From Coniferiporia sulphurascens (taxonomy: Eukaryota; Basidiomycota; Agaricomycetes; Hymenochaetales; Hymenochaetaceae), in assembly GCA_002794785.1 (NCBI GenBank), contig NBBA01000004.1:1612001-1676000 (forward strand): a stretch of DNA of 64,000 bases, read 5' to 3'. Below, one piece after another: positions 41,597-52,676 of the stretch (position 1 is its first letter; the number at the start of each line of letters is the position of its first letter). The position numbers and the translations under genes were made by a program. Below the pieces are notes generated by a model. It worked only from the letters and a program-made list of their open reading frames with translations, was not told where the DNA came from and ran no database searches.

Positions 41597-43635
41597 TTAT
41601 TCATTCCGCCTGCCGACCTTTGGAACGAGAAGCCAGAAGACAAACTGGCCGGCGAGTAGGGCCACGATGGACGGCTGCACAGTCCATATGCCCTTCTTGT
41701 TGCTAATGACACCTGACCAGTGTGCGAACAGGCCGTGAGCAATGTGTAATCCGTTTAGAGACAGTAACCGATGGCCTTACCGATAACAAAGGGGAAGATA
41801 GCGCTTCCGCTCTGGCCAATACTTGAAATCATGACCATGGCCGTCGTGTGCATCCTACGCGGGAGAAGCATCGCAGCCGTGTGGATGGCGACGGTGTAGA
41901 AGGTAGAAATACTAAATCCGACAAGTGCAGTTGCCACGGCCGTCTGGGGAATGGTAAGGTTCCCACTACTTGACAACGGCTGGAACCGAATGGAAGACAC
42001 TTACTGCAACGAAGCTTTTAACTGCCCACGAGACCGCCTGGAACGCGCAAGCCAAGACGATATATAAAAGCACAATCCGGCGTTCGCCGACGTAGTGGTT
42101 TAACACCGGTAAACACACACGTCCTATCGCAATGCCTGTGAAATGCACCGGCTTCGCTCCAACCAGTTTAATCAAAGCAAGCAGGGAGATACCATACCGA
42201 GATAAAAACCGGAAGCAACCCAAGCCGCACCGCTTGCATTTCCATGGCGCACCACTTTCATGTATGATACAATCCAACCACCACTAGGGGTCCTGTCAGC
42301 AGTTATTCATAGTTTGACGATGACTGAAAAAGTCACGTTGATTCCTCGGCACTGAGTCAAATTAGTCGGATGCCGCAACGGGTAAGTTTGAAGAATGGAA
42401 GGCTAACCCAACGTAGAAGAGCAGGAAAATTGCCAAGATCCAGACCTCCTTTCTTGAGGCGACTTCTCTTAATGATTCTTTCTTTGATGAGTTGACTTCT
42501 GTAACGACGACAGGTTCCTCGGGAAGGCTGTTGTATCTGGCATTGCCATGGACGAATGCAAAATATGATACAACAATGGATGGTAAGATCAATCCGAGGG
42601 AGGTGAAATAGAAGAAGTTCAGCTATAGAATCCTTTCGTTAGTCAATTGAAATAGCCGGATCATGGAACACACTTTAATACCGCGAGAGATAAACGCGGA
42701 GGCAACCAAGGGACTTGTGAAAGCACCGAAACCTGTCAATTGTGTTGTTCAACTTAAGCCGCCATATCGTATTATTAGATTCGTACCGTATGTGCCGTGC
42801 AGGACTCCCATTCGGAGCAATGGCCGAGAGAGTGTGCAGAAGTATGAATTAGACATACCCAACTATACCAGCTTTTAGTGATATGGCAAGTAGGATGTGT
42901 CCCCGCTGACCTGCGTTGAGAAGCCCATTCCTACAATAACGAAAGCAAAACACATCAAGGGGAATGACACGAGCTGGGCACAGTTAATGATAATCTGGCG
43001 AAACGATGGCATTGGTTAACCCGGCCTTTCGAAATAGACTAAACATACCCCAGTCATCATCGCTATTCCAGCCCCAACGAGAACCACTCCAAACCCCCAT
43101 CTTTTGACACAACGCTTGGTTAATACACAAGCACCGACGGTATTTTAACGAATATACACATACTTTCTGATGAGTCTTCCAGAGCCAAAGGCGGAGAAGA
43201 GATAGCCAATACAATATGAAACGAACAAAAGCGACACTGTCGAATAACTTAAATGATAGACGCTTTCTATGGAGGGCAGCAAAGTCCCCGTTACGCCTCC
43301 ACTGCAATGTGAAAGAAGATGAAAAGAACATCAGTTACAAGAAACATGTTCACAACACACGATCAGACCTACTTATACCCCGATATGAAAAGCGAGAGAT
43401 AGCAAGAGGCTTGTCTGAGCAGCTGAAGACGGCGTGAAACTACAGGCTCAGATTCCTGAATTTGGAGCTCTTCAATTATCCCGCCGCCTCCAAGTCCACC
43501 CGATAAGTTCCCCACTGTAGACGTTGCACATTCTAGATCGGCGAAAGCCTTTTTGTCAGGGATATCGTCCCACGATGTTACGGTAGGAGCGGCGGAGGCG
43601 TGTAAAGTCATGTCTTCTGAGACAAGGGCAGCCAT
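41597..43635 (-). CDS. Major facilitator superfamily transporter
   Basis: Membrane transporter with ATG 43635 and TAA 41597. Exons traced: 43635-43379, 43301-43164, 43100-43049, 42994-42911, 42862-42787, 42732-42674, 42622-42408, 42283-42198, 42135 to about 42005, then two more to 41597. Hydrophobic helices recur, with MFS-like features L-L-F-V-S-Y-C-I-G-Y-L-F, W-G-F-G-V-V-L-V-G, G-G-W-I-V-S-Y, L-P-V-L-N-H-Y-V-G-E-R-R and the last helix V-A-L-L-A-G-Q-F-V-F-W-L-L-V-P. The pattern resembles fungal Bsc6-like permeases. The substrate cannot be told from sequence. One junction near 41975-42030 remains ambiguous: the obvious GTAAGT donor gives an intron too short to splice, so another donor is needed. 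The gene lies beside the repeat-peptide precursor. Confidence 0.85.
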
Positions 43636-45074
43636 GGGGAATTTGGTTGTGGGGTATCAAGGAGTCGCCCGTATACCCCATGCCCTCGCATCTACCTTAT
43701 ATCCAACGCTGAATAATGGCACTGAACGACAGAAGTATAGAATTCCAAGTTCCGCGACCGGCCCTCCATCGGACGGCTCTAGGTCAAGCGAACCAGGGCT
43801 GCATTTACATAAACGATAGAACCGCCCTCTAAACATCTATAATATAGCGCGCAAAATCAGTGGTGACTCATACGTTGAGTATATGCGAGATGTTTTTGAG
43901 CTTGTAGACCCTATTCGTGGAATAGATCAAGCATCGAATCCCGGTCGCAAAATCAGCCAATGAAATTGATGAGTGTTTGTCTGAATTCTTGTTGCCTACG
44001 ATTTTAATGGATTTGCAATGAATGTTTCTGAACTTTACTCTGCAGAGTCTCGAGCGGTCTCCTGGACCGATCTTGCGCTGACTAACACGTATCGCTTCGA
44101 TGACCTGAGATATCTACGCAGATCCGGCCCGAGTCTAGAGCACCTCGGAATCTTTCTTTGCTGACCAGTTCGTCAGCCCCTGTTCAATATTGGGAATGCT
44201 CCGGGCATATAAGGGGTACATACGGGGAAATCATAGTCGAGGTGATGCAATGCATCTGACGGCGCCGCCATAGTGAATGTAAGCTCACATGCGATATCTG
44301 CTCGATCTAAATACGGAGCCTATCTGTGCCAATTGTTCATTCCACGCTGTGCAGGCGAGCGTGTAGATTTTGCTCATATGGTGTGAAAAGGACTATAACC
44401 CGCAATAATAATGCTGTCTCTGTCGAAAATTTTAAAGAAGAACGTCAAACTTCGAAGTATGCGGGGGCCAAGAATTGTATTCAGTCGTTAGAAAAGCTTA
44501 ACTTACAGAGAAATTAGTTTTCGGGTCGCGTGGGCGAAAATACAAGCCAACAAAGGGGCCGAGAGTCTGCTAGCATCTTGGGAAAAACGAAAACAGCCCC
44601 TTAATGGGCATTGGCCGGCGAGGGAAAGACCGCAAGCATCTCAAGATGAACAGATCCAAAGGACCAATCGTGCGATGGACTGATGTACACGCTCGGAAGA
44701 GCTCCACAGGCTTATTACCTCCACAGTTTAAGCCCTAGAAACAGGTCGCGGAAGAACAGGATACACTTATTTCTTCACGAAGCCCGGAAAAACCACGAAA
44801 CCGGAGAAAATAGTCCCTGAGCCTGCCATTCTCCGCTATTGTAAAGGCACGGCAAGCTGGAACCAGACATTTTCCGAGGGATCAAAGGGACTTCAATTGT
44901 GTGACAGTTTAGGACTTCTTCCAAGCTTCTTGTTTGCTCCTATACTGCGCATATACTGAGAAGGTTTGTCCAGTCTATTGGCTCCTCATTAAAGTCTCAC
45001 AGTTGAGGAGACCCGGCTGTTCTTCTTGTTGAGTAACCGTTAGGTAGAATTTTCCTCAAATGGCATACGACACG
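43636..45074. other. Intergenic region, no gene supported
   Basis: About 1.4 kb upstream of both the transporter (left, minus) and the repeat-peptide gene (right, plus). Short open frames at 43553-43819 and 44326-44517 have no recognisable content. It probably contains regulatory sequence for both divergently transcribed genes. Confidence 0.5.
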
Positions 45075-45103
45075 GATGTGATGCTGATGCGGATGCAGAT
45101 GCA
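45075..45103 (+). repeat. GATGCN hexamer repeat in promoter
   Basis: Five consecutive units of a GATG-C-N hexamer (first unit one base short). They end 115 bp upstream of the start codon of the repeat-peptide precursor. They may be a microsatellite or clustered binding sites; no known factor is assigned. Confidence 0.7.
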
Positions 45104-45150
45104 ACGCAATGTGTACCGTGGAATGGATTCGAGGAAGCAGGAGTCTCCCA

Positions 45151-45158
45151 GTATAAAA
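45151..45158 (+). promoter_or_regulatory. Probable TATA box of repeat-peptide gene
   Basis: GTATAAAA lies 60 bp before the ATG at 45218, a suitable distance for a highly regulated fungal gene with a short 5' UTR. Most other genes in the window lack so clear a TATA box. Confidence 0.6.
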
Positions 45159-45217
45159 GTAGCCCTGTGGCCTCGGTGGGAAGGATCTATCTGCACAATC
45201 CCTTGGCCTCTATTGCA

Positions 45218-46103
45218 ATGTATACTCTCCGCTTCATCCTCCTCGCGTTTGTGTCGATTGCACTGGCAGCTCCTGCTCCACGCGCAGGAGTGGAAAGGGG
45301 TGGTATGTATATGAGTCCTGACTATAGATAAATTGACTGAGACACTTCCACTAGGGGTGACTTCCATATCCCGAGACGGCAAGTGAAAAGGGCGACCCAT
45401 GTTAAAGCCCCACTGACAGCCTTGGCTAGGAGTAGACGGGGCCCCGCTTGGGGAAACATTTCGGGCGAGAGACGGTAAGACCAATGCAGTCTATTCTAAA
45501 AGACCCTCTAAGACCGCATTTCATAGGTACAGATGGCCCTCCGCTTGGCGAGACGTTCCGAGTCCGAGATGGTAAAAAGACAATGTTTGATGCCTTGACA
45601 TAAGCTGAGGTGCGAACGGACTTAAGGCACTGATGGGGCGTCCTTGGGGGAGACATTCCGTGCTAGAGACGGTAGACAAGGAGCACCGCTAGGTGAGACA
45701 TTCCGCAGACGTGACGGTACGTATCCCGAGCCATACCAGTTGCTTTGAGGAAAGCTAAGGGACAAACTAGATTTCGTGGGTGATGGGGCTCCTTTGGGCG
45801 AAACGTTCCGTGTGCGAGACGGCACAGACGGAGCGTTAGGCGATACATTCAAGCGGAGTACGCACTTAGACAACACTGACGGTCCTATTGTGAACTGAAA
45901 TAATCAAATTTAGGTGACGATGGAGCGCCTCTAGGAGAAACATTCAGAAGAGATGGCACTGACGGTGTACCATTAGGAGTGACATTCCGCAAACGCGGCG
46001 GTAAGCAATTTTCTCCGACATGTTTTTTTTTTCAAATTGAAAGCGTGTGCATACGCTAGGCTCGGAAGGCGCACCTCTCGGTGAAACTTTCCGCGCAGTT
46101 TAA
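45218..46103 (+). CDS. Secreted multi-repeat peptide precursor (KEP/RiPP-like)
   Basis: Eight exons (45218-45302, 45355-45378, 45430-45474, 45527-45571, 45627-45716, 45771-45857, 45914-46000, 46060-46103) give 168 aa. Exon 1 encodes a typical signal peptide: M-Y-T-L-R-F, a hydrophobic core, cleavage near A-L-A-A-P-A. The rest is nine copies of a 13-15-residue unit with core G-A-P-L-G-E-T-F-R, mostly preceded by T-D-G and followed by A-R-D-G, V-R-D-G, R-R-D-G or K-R. Four units end in dibasic sites (R-R or K-R) suitable for Kex2; the others have R-x-R. All seven introns are phase 1 and most exons are whole repeats. Intron 2 starts GCAAGT. The donor at 45858 (GTACGC) gives a normal 56-nt intron. 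The layout resembles Kex2-processed repeat precursors or fungal RiPP (ustiloxin-like) precursors. The core motif is not one I recognise, and no UstYa-type or tyrosinase gene lies nearby. Function unknown. Confidence 0.82.
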
Positions 46104-46390
46104 GTGCGATGATAATTAAGAACCCCGACACTTCGCACAAAATCATTTTGTGATGTCTTGTCTTCCCGTTTTCGGTCGTTCTTCGGCAACTCCCTCACCT
46201 TTTCTAACCGGACGATCAAGGTTTACTTTTCTTCATTAGCGTGCTACGCTACCGAAGTCAGAACTGCTACGGTTTTCATGATGTAACGTTTCATTCTATG
46301 TCCGCAATTGTATTAAGACTAGATCAACACGCATGACTCGCAAATAAATTGCTCACATGCAAAGTCATTGAAGGAACTTTAAAATGCCAG

Positions 46391-47535
46391 TCAATCATCG
46401 CCATTCCCAACTTGCATCAGTAGCAAGGCTTCAAAAGTGTCATCGCCTTTAAGCGTTGTTGTACCGCCTGCACCGATACCCGACAGAAGGTCCTCGTCAT
46501 TATCCGGCACGGTCCAATCATATGATCCCGGTCTTCGAAGTGCGGTAAATATAAATTCCATTTCGCCATCTTGTCCCAAGATGTTCCAATCTTTTTCCTT
46601 TCGGGTGCCTGGAGGTTCCCCATTTTTGACCTTTTGTGCAACGGGGCTGGCGAGAACGGGTGAGAAATTGAACCATAACCCAAATGCTGACCAAAAGGCG
46701 GTCTCTTTGGCGAGACTTCTGATTTTATATGAAATGATGACCTCCGGTGGCCTATCGAGGCACGCGAAGGGTGGCGATGTGAGTTGCAGGAGCGATCTGA
46801 GTAGCGGCGCAAGTAGATGCGGAAAATAGACCTATACCAATTATACCATGTTCTCAAGGAGACTCATCAATGTGGGACGTACAAGGTCACTGCAAATTAG
46901 GTGCGACAGATATCGTACTTTTCCAAGACCATCTCCTTCGTTCGAAGCAAGGGTATTTAAGAGTCCCCTTGCTTGCCCGGTGTTTCCCCAGGGCAGTGGG
47001 ATTACGATCACAGGCGGATCATCCTGGACCGCTATGTCCGCCGGTCGGGTCGCCCATCTGCGTCTCTCATTGCGTAAGGTCTCTTGGAGCAGGAAGCAAA
47101 CATCAGGCAAATCCGTCAAGATAAGCAGATCGTTTTTCCTTCCGCATTGCGCCAGTTTTCCCGCGAGCCTGAGACCAACATAACCTGTCCCGGACCCGAG
47201 CTCGACAATAGTTAGATCAGAGCCGTCTTGCGAGGTGTTGAACACGGAGCAGGGCGGGTCGAGGCTCCAGTCCGGCGACAGCGTGAGGTCAAAGTACCGA
47301 GTCATGAGCTGAGCAGCCTCCCTAGCATTCATGGTGTTCAAATGAGCCCTACATAGTCATCGGGTCGCTCATACTGAGGAGTCGGCAGTCACCAAATTCT
47401 CCCAGCAATTCCATATTGCTGGATGGCCTTTTCCTGAATTTCTGTAATGAAAGCAGACCCCTTCTCGTCGCCATCCAGGATGAGAGGCCTTATATCGAGA
47501 CCGTCGGGAAAATTGGGATGCGAAGTTGACGCCAT
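46391..47535 (-). CDS. METTL21/EFM-like protein lysine methyltransferase
   Basis: Three exons (47535-47393, 47348-46883, 46831-46391) give 349 aa. The class I SAM-binding motif is V-E-L-G-S-G-T-G-Y-V-G-L, followed by the acidic loop L-T-D-L-P and post-motifs. S-D-L-V-Y-F-P-H-L-L-A-P-L-L matches the (D/E)xxY-type signature of the METTL21 lysine methyltransferase family. Members methylate elongation factors or chaperones; the target here is unknown. The start at 47535 (M-A-S-T-S-H-P) needs one 44-nt intron. That intron restores the aromatic W before A-H-L-N-T-M. The insert after 46831 lengthens the C-terminal half. It ends 287 bp downstream of the repeat-peptide stop, tail to tail. Whether it modifies that peptide is speculation. 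Confidence 0.88.
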
Positions 47536-47806
47536 TTGCGCTTGAGTTGAGGGCAGCAAGGCTGCCCGTTGGCCACTCTGGTGAGCCGGATCACGTAAGG
47601 GACTTATTATTTGTCACAAGCAGAACGCCTCTCTCAACTTGCAAACCTTGAAGTGAGTCCAACTTTCACATGACAGCGATTGGCATCCGCGATCCGGCAC
47701 CACTGGCGCTCCTCACGCCGAAAGCAACCTCGGGCTTGGACAACCCGCCTACGCTTGCATCCATCGCCATTGACTTTCTTTTTTATACCACCATCCGCTG
47801 CAACTC

Positions 47807-49277
47807 ATGGGTACCTCGAAGCCGCAGGAACAGCTAACGCCGTTCGGCTATGCACTGGCGGGTGCTTTGGGCGGCGTCTTTAGCAATGCGTGTGTCCTAC
47901 ATCATTGCTTTTTTGTTCACTGTTGCTGACACGGACGGCGGTTAGCATCGTTTATCCCTTAGACACGTATGCCTTCTCCTCTATACCCCTTTTGTGACTT
48001 GCTTGACGCGGTTTACAGGGTTAAAACACGGATTCAGGCGGCTTCCACGACCAGCTCGGCAGATAAGGGAAAGCAACGCAGTAACTCCGTCCTCGCCCTC
48101 CTACTGCGCATCCTACGCGAAGAGGGCGTTTACGGGTTCTATAATGGCTTTGGGGCGAATATGCTGAACACATTCTCTACTCGTGAGTGTTGATCGTGAC
48201 CCCCAAATTCTCGAGCACAAAGGTACTCACACCCACTGGGAAAGAATACGCATACTTCCTGTTCTATTCCTTCGTCAGGGGTTCGTACATTAAAAGACTG
48301 GCGAATCGGCTGCCGAAGGGCTCGAAGCCCCCACCGATTTCCACCGCAGTAGAGTTGTTCCTGGGTGCGATCGCAGGCGCGTTGGCTCAAATATTCACCA
48401 TCCCAGTATCTGTCATCGCCACACGGCAGCAAATCGGTAGTTCCAGTCAGGTCAAGACGGGCTCTGCCCCTAGCGCCCCTTCGGAGGTCTCACCGTCGAA
48501 GCCATCCTATAGCGCTGTAGCCGATCCCCTTACACCTGTTGATGTCCCTCCAGAGACGGTGCCGAAAAGGAGTGATAACTCGTTCATTGGAGTAGGAAAG
48601 GAGATCATACGTGAAAAGGGCGTCGCCGGTCTGTGGCTGGGTCTCAAGCCCTCGCTCGTTTTGACTGTCAATCCCGCTATTACATACGGCGTATTTGAAA
48701 GAGTCAAAAGCCTACTAATCCTCGCTAAGGAAAAGGCCGGCGGGCAGCTGAAGTTAACGCCGTGGCAAGCGTTCCTCGTCGGGGCCTTGAGTAAAACCCT
48801 CGCAACCGTTGTAAGCATATAAAAAACCCCCAATTTCCGCCTAACGGTTTAGGTGCTGAAGCTCTCTCATTTTCTCCCCCTTCTTTACCGGATCGGCTAG
48901 GTGACATACCCATATATCATGGCAAAAGTTAGGATTCAGGCAGGGACTCAGAAAGCAGAAGACGGACTCCCGAGCCCGGTCTCCGGGTCAGCAAAGAAGC
49001 CGGCGAAACAAGACGGCGCCATCGCCCTGCTAACTCGCGTTCTTAAGGAACAAGGTCTCACAGGCTGGTATCAGGTACAGACTCAGTTTCCATACAAACA
49101 CCTCCTTCCGCAACTCGGACTAATATACTTGTTTCATGCTTTTTTTTTGTACAGGGCATGGGTGCGCAGATCACCAAGGCTGTCCTCTCGCAGGCGCTGC
49201 TTTTCGCATCGAAGGACTTGTTCGAGCAGTACGCGCTTATGATCCTACTCGCCCATCGAAAGATCGCGAAGGCTTAG
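47807..49277 (+). CDS. Mitochondrial-carrier-family protein, peroxisomal adenine nucleotide type
   Basis: Six exons (47807-47889, 47946-47966, 48019-48182, 48245-48810, 48901-49074, 49155-49277) give 376 aa. Three carrier repeats are visible. The first has the signature Y-P-L-D-T-V-K-T-R and the third T-Y-P-Y-I-M-A-K-V-R. The second is degenerate (I-P-V-S-V-I-A-T-R-Q-Q). The pattern Y-P-L-D-T-V-K-T-R-I-Q with a long loop and I-P-V-S-V resembles PMP47/Ant1 (SLC25A17), which exchanges ATP and AMP across the peroxisomal membrane for fatty-acid activation. Exon 2 is a 21-nt microexon carrying I-V-Y-P-L-D-T. The divergent partner is the methyltransferase, 271 bp away. Confidence 0.9.
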
Positions 49278-50339
49278 AAGTACACTGCCTACGAGTCATG
49301 CGCGTTCCGGATAGACTAATCGCAACCGTATTTCTAAGAATAACACAGCGCTCACAACGCAAAGTTTGCGTGCGTTTTTTTTGCAAGTCTGATCGCGTTT
49401 CTGCGCCCTGGACCGCCCCCTGGGTAGAACTCTGGCCAAGGTTTCCGAGCGAGAACAATGTTCAATTCTAATAGACTTCCCGTGGATGGTAGCGCCCGCA
49501 CTGCCTTGTTCCATTCCATTCCATTCAGTTTCTTCCCAAGCCAGCCAATTGGAAGCAGTACGCGTATAAAATGTTCAGGAAATTGTATATGTAGAAGAAA
49601 TATTTTCACACAACACACGGCCCGGGGTAACAACGACAAAATGAGAGAACAACAAGGGACACGAATTCAAGAGCTTTACATAAATACGCGGAACCGTATG
49701 GTAACTCCGGCGGCGGCGGGGAGCGGGAGAGGTGAGAGAAAAATGAAAAATTTGGAGTGAAGCGAAACGCTAAATCCAAAAATAACGGATTAACGGGATA
49801 CATTACTTATGAAGAAAACAAGTTCGGACATTACGACACAAGGATACTTTGGCAAGACACGTCATAGCAGGAACGTAAGGGTACGAATGGGGGGGAAGAA
49901 CGGGGGGCGTTGTTTAACCGGTCAAGCATAGAGATGGGATGATGGAATAGCAGGAAACCAAGGTAAAGGGTAGATAAAGACGACAACAGCAGTCCGAGAT
50001 AGCCTGGGCCGAATAAATGAAATCAGGAAGGACGTAAGAGGGGCACTTATAAGCGACGGTTGCGGGAAGTTGCGAGACGCGGCGCGACGATAAAGGCTAC
50101 AGTAGTAGGAAGAAACACGAGGGGAGGATTATAGTTTGTGACTGGGTTTTGGCAGGTGGGCAGCAGAAAAACGGGCGAAGCAGAGAAAGAACAGAACGAG
50201 GAATTGGAGCCGATCAGAGCTAAGGAGCAAGCATATACGCGCAATTAAGACAGCTAACACCGCCGCAGAAGAACCATCCGGAAACACACAACACAAAATA
50301 TTCGGTAAATAGAAAAGGTGCGGCTTGTTTTTTCGACGT
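49278..50339. other. Intergenic region between convergent genes
   Basis: About 1.1 kb between the carrier stop and the G-alpha stop. Both genes end here, so it should hold two 3' UTRs. The strand is A/G-rich from 49600 to 50340. No further gene was supported. Confidence 0.6.
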
Positions 50340-52676
50340 TTATACAAGGGACGCTTCTTGCAGGTATCCGCGGAAGATGGAGTCACGAACTGGGGTTGGG
50401 AAAGAAGTGTCAGTTTGATCGCTCAAAAAAGGAAACTATTGCAGAAGAAAGCGATGTGAGGGAGGGAAGTCAAATGTAAAGGAATGTGATGAAATGTGAT
50501 GAATCATCAATCAAAGGAGAAGTGGAAACGACTAATGAAGCCGTACTATAGCCCCTTCGGGGCACTCGGAGGGGGCAGAAGCATCTCGGATAGGTCTATT
50601 GCCTCACTTACCATTTCTGATGACGCTCTGCGTTGTGCTAGTGTCGACAACGCTAGTCTGGTGTGTGTACAGCACACGGTGCTCTTCGTTGTTTTTCCTA
50701 TGGACTTGCAGGAAATGCGTTCGGAAGTAATCAATAACGCCTTCGTAGGTGTTTGCACGGTCTCCATAAGATGGAATGCTGTGCAAGGTTTAATAAGGGA
50801 TATTCCTCGGAAAGAATTGACACGCACTATCGTTTTACAGACACGCCCGCAGCAAGCTTCTGCTTCAAAATATCTGTTTTGTCTGTTTATTCACCGGGGA
50901 GGGGAAGAATGATCCGGAACATCGTTTAGTCCGCAGCATGATGGGGATTCCGAGAATAGGAAACTAACTTAGGAAAAGAACAAGGTGAACCTTCTTGAGC
51001 AGTTCATTCGAACAGATCATTGTGAAGAGCTGGAGCGAGTCGTTGATGCGGTTCATCTTCGGGTCTTCCTCCAGATACTAGAAGAGATCGTTGCGTTAGT
51101 ACCGAACAATCAAAAACGGAAGATGCGTGGAATTGGCGTATAGGGATGATGGCGATGAAATGGATCGGATCTCGGTTACGGAGGGGAGCAGCATGTTGGA
51201 TGCCTACCTGATCAAAGGCGCTAACTGGCGCAAGGAAGATAATTGCATTGGCATCATCGAAATATGGAACCCATGTGTGCCGCTGCCCGCGAGCGCCACC
51301 GACATCGTAGAGATGCCAAAGCACCGATTTGCCGCTGACTTGGACCATAAACTCGTGCGATGCGATGCCCATCGTTTGCAAACGCGAGCGGAGGATATCG
51401 TCTGTCGAGGGCTTGTAGTCGGGCGCGGAGACGCGATCTATGCTGTTCAGGAAGCTGAAAAAAAGCACTGTTATTTCCATTGCAGTTTTCAAAACGCAAA
51501 GCGAGTAGACTCACAATTCGGCACTTTCTTGTAATCTAAGCTTGCGTTTTTCGATCATCGCCTTCACGACCGGATGGGCCCACAGCGCCTTTACGTCCTC
51601 ACGGCACGCAAACAGCATTCGTTCGATCTTGGCCAGCTCTTCCTGCACCGGATCCCTCCCATTTTCCTCCGGTTGGCTTGTCCCTGTGCTTTCATCATGT
51701 CGCCGCTTCTTACCGGAGACGGTCAAAGTGGTCTGCCACCCGCTCCTTACGTAGACTCCACCGCCGCGACGTTTTGCAAGGGCGCCGACCTGGACACCGC
51801 CACTGAGACGATCAGCGAGGCTTGCCTCGGCGGTCAGAAGGGGAGACAGGCGCAGTCTGAGAGTTGCGAGTTCCGTCTTTGCGGAGGCGCTGAGCTGGAA
51901 GATGGCACCATCATCGCCATTCGTTTTGACCTGGGTGTCGGCGTCGATGTCAACCTCGGTTATCTCTGCGGATGGGTTGGGCGTATGATCGAGATCTACA
52001 TTCGACCCAGAAGGGCGCGGGGCAGAAGTCGAGCCGGGGGTGAGGTCGAAAGCGTCGAGGGCCTGTAGGACGCGCTTGATGTTGCGGACGACGTTGAAGT
52101 ATACGACAGCGCGCCACGAGTCGCGCTCCTCCTCTAGGGAGGCGGGAGCGTAGAAAAGTTGAAACTGCTTTTGGAGGGTAGACTTGCCGGACTCGGCCTG
52201 ACCGAGTAGGAGGAGCTGCGAAAAAAGGAAGTGGGTCAGCCAAATGGGATCACCAGCCGGCGGATGCTCGGGAGCGGGAGGGGGGAGCGGAAGCGGGGCA
52301 CGGGGTACGGAGTGCGGGGCGCGGGAAATGCGGCTCCGGGCTGACGTAGGACGTCAGGAGTCGTCTGGGGCGTGGTCATACCGGCGGCATCGTGGCGTTC
52401 TCATGGAGCCCAGCGACGGATGGACAGCGCGCTTCCTCAAATCTTTCCCAGCACGGACTGAACACATACCTTGACCTGCATGTTGGCCCGCCGCTTGCGC
52501 TCGCGCTCCTGGCGAAGGTCTTCATCGATGCGGTCCGAGATGCGCTTGGCCTCGAGCTCTGCGGCGACGCGTGCTTCGCGCTCGGCTTCAGACTCGGACG
52601 GCGGTGGCCTGAGGGCCAAGGCGAGGGGGTCATCGGCGGAGTAGATACTCGACGTGCGCGTCTGCGTGCGTATCAT
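50340..52676 (-). CDS. Divergent heterotrimeric G-protein alpha subunit
   Basis: Seven exons (52676-52470, 52215-51515, 51454-51208, 51077-50969, 50882-50828, 50778-50612, 50389-50340) give 511 aa, well above the usual ~353. G1 is G-Q-A-E-S-G-K-S-T. A ~150-residue insertion separates it from switch I, in the helical-domain position. Switch I (D-I-L-R-S-R-L-Q-T-M-G-I) keeps the Arg finger and one Thr. Switch II reads D-V-G-G-A-R-G-Q-R-H-T-W, so the catalytic Gln of D-V-G-G-Q is Ala. G4 is N-K-T-D, recovered only if the acceptor at 50883 is used. The end resembles other Galpha (T-S-V-V-D-T, then R-D-S-I-F-R-G-Y-L). The protein starts M-I-R-T and lacks the M-G myristoylation start. Related forms are known in basidiomycetes. 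GTP hydrolysis is probably slow or absent; that is inference. Confidence 0.92.

Noticed and set aside
40940..44130. Shared 14-base string (GCAGATCCGGCCCG) near 40946 and 44121
   Set aside because: Too short to call a repeat; no similarity extends on either side.
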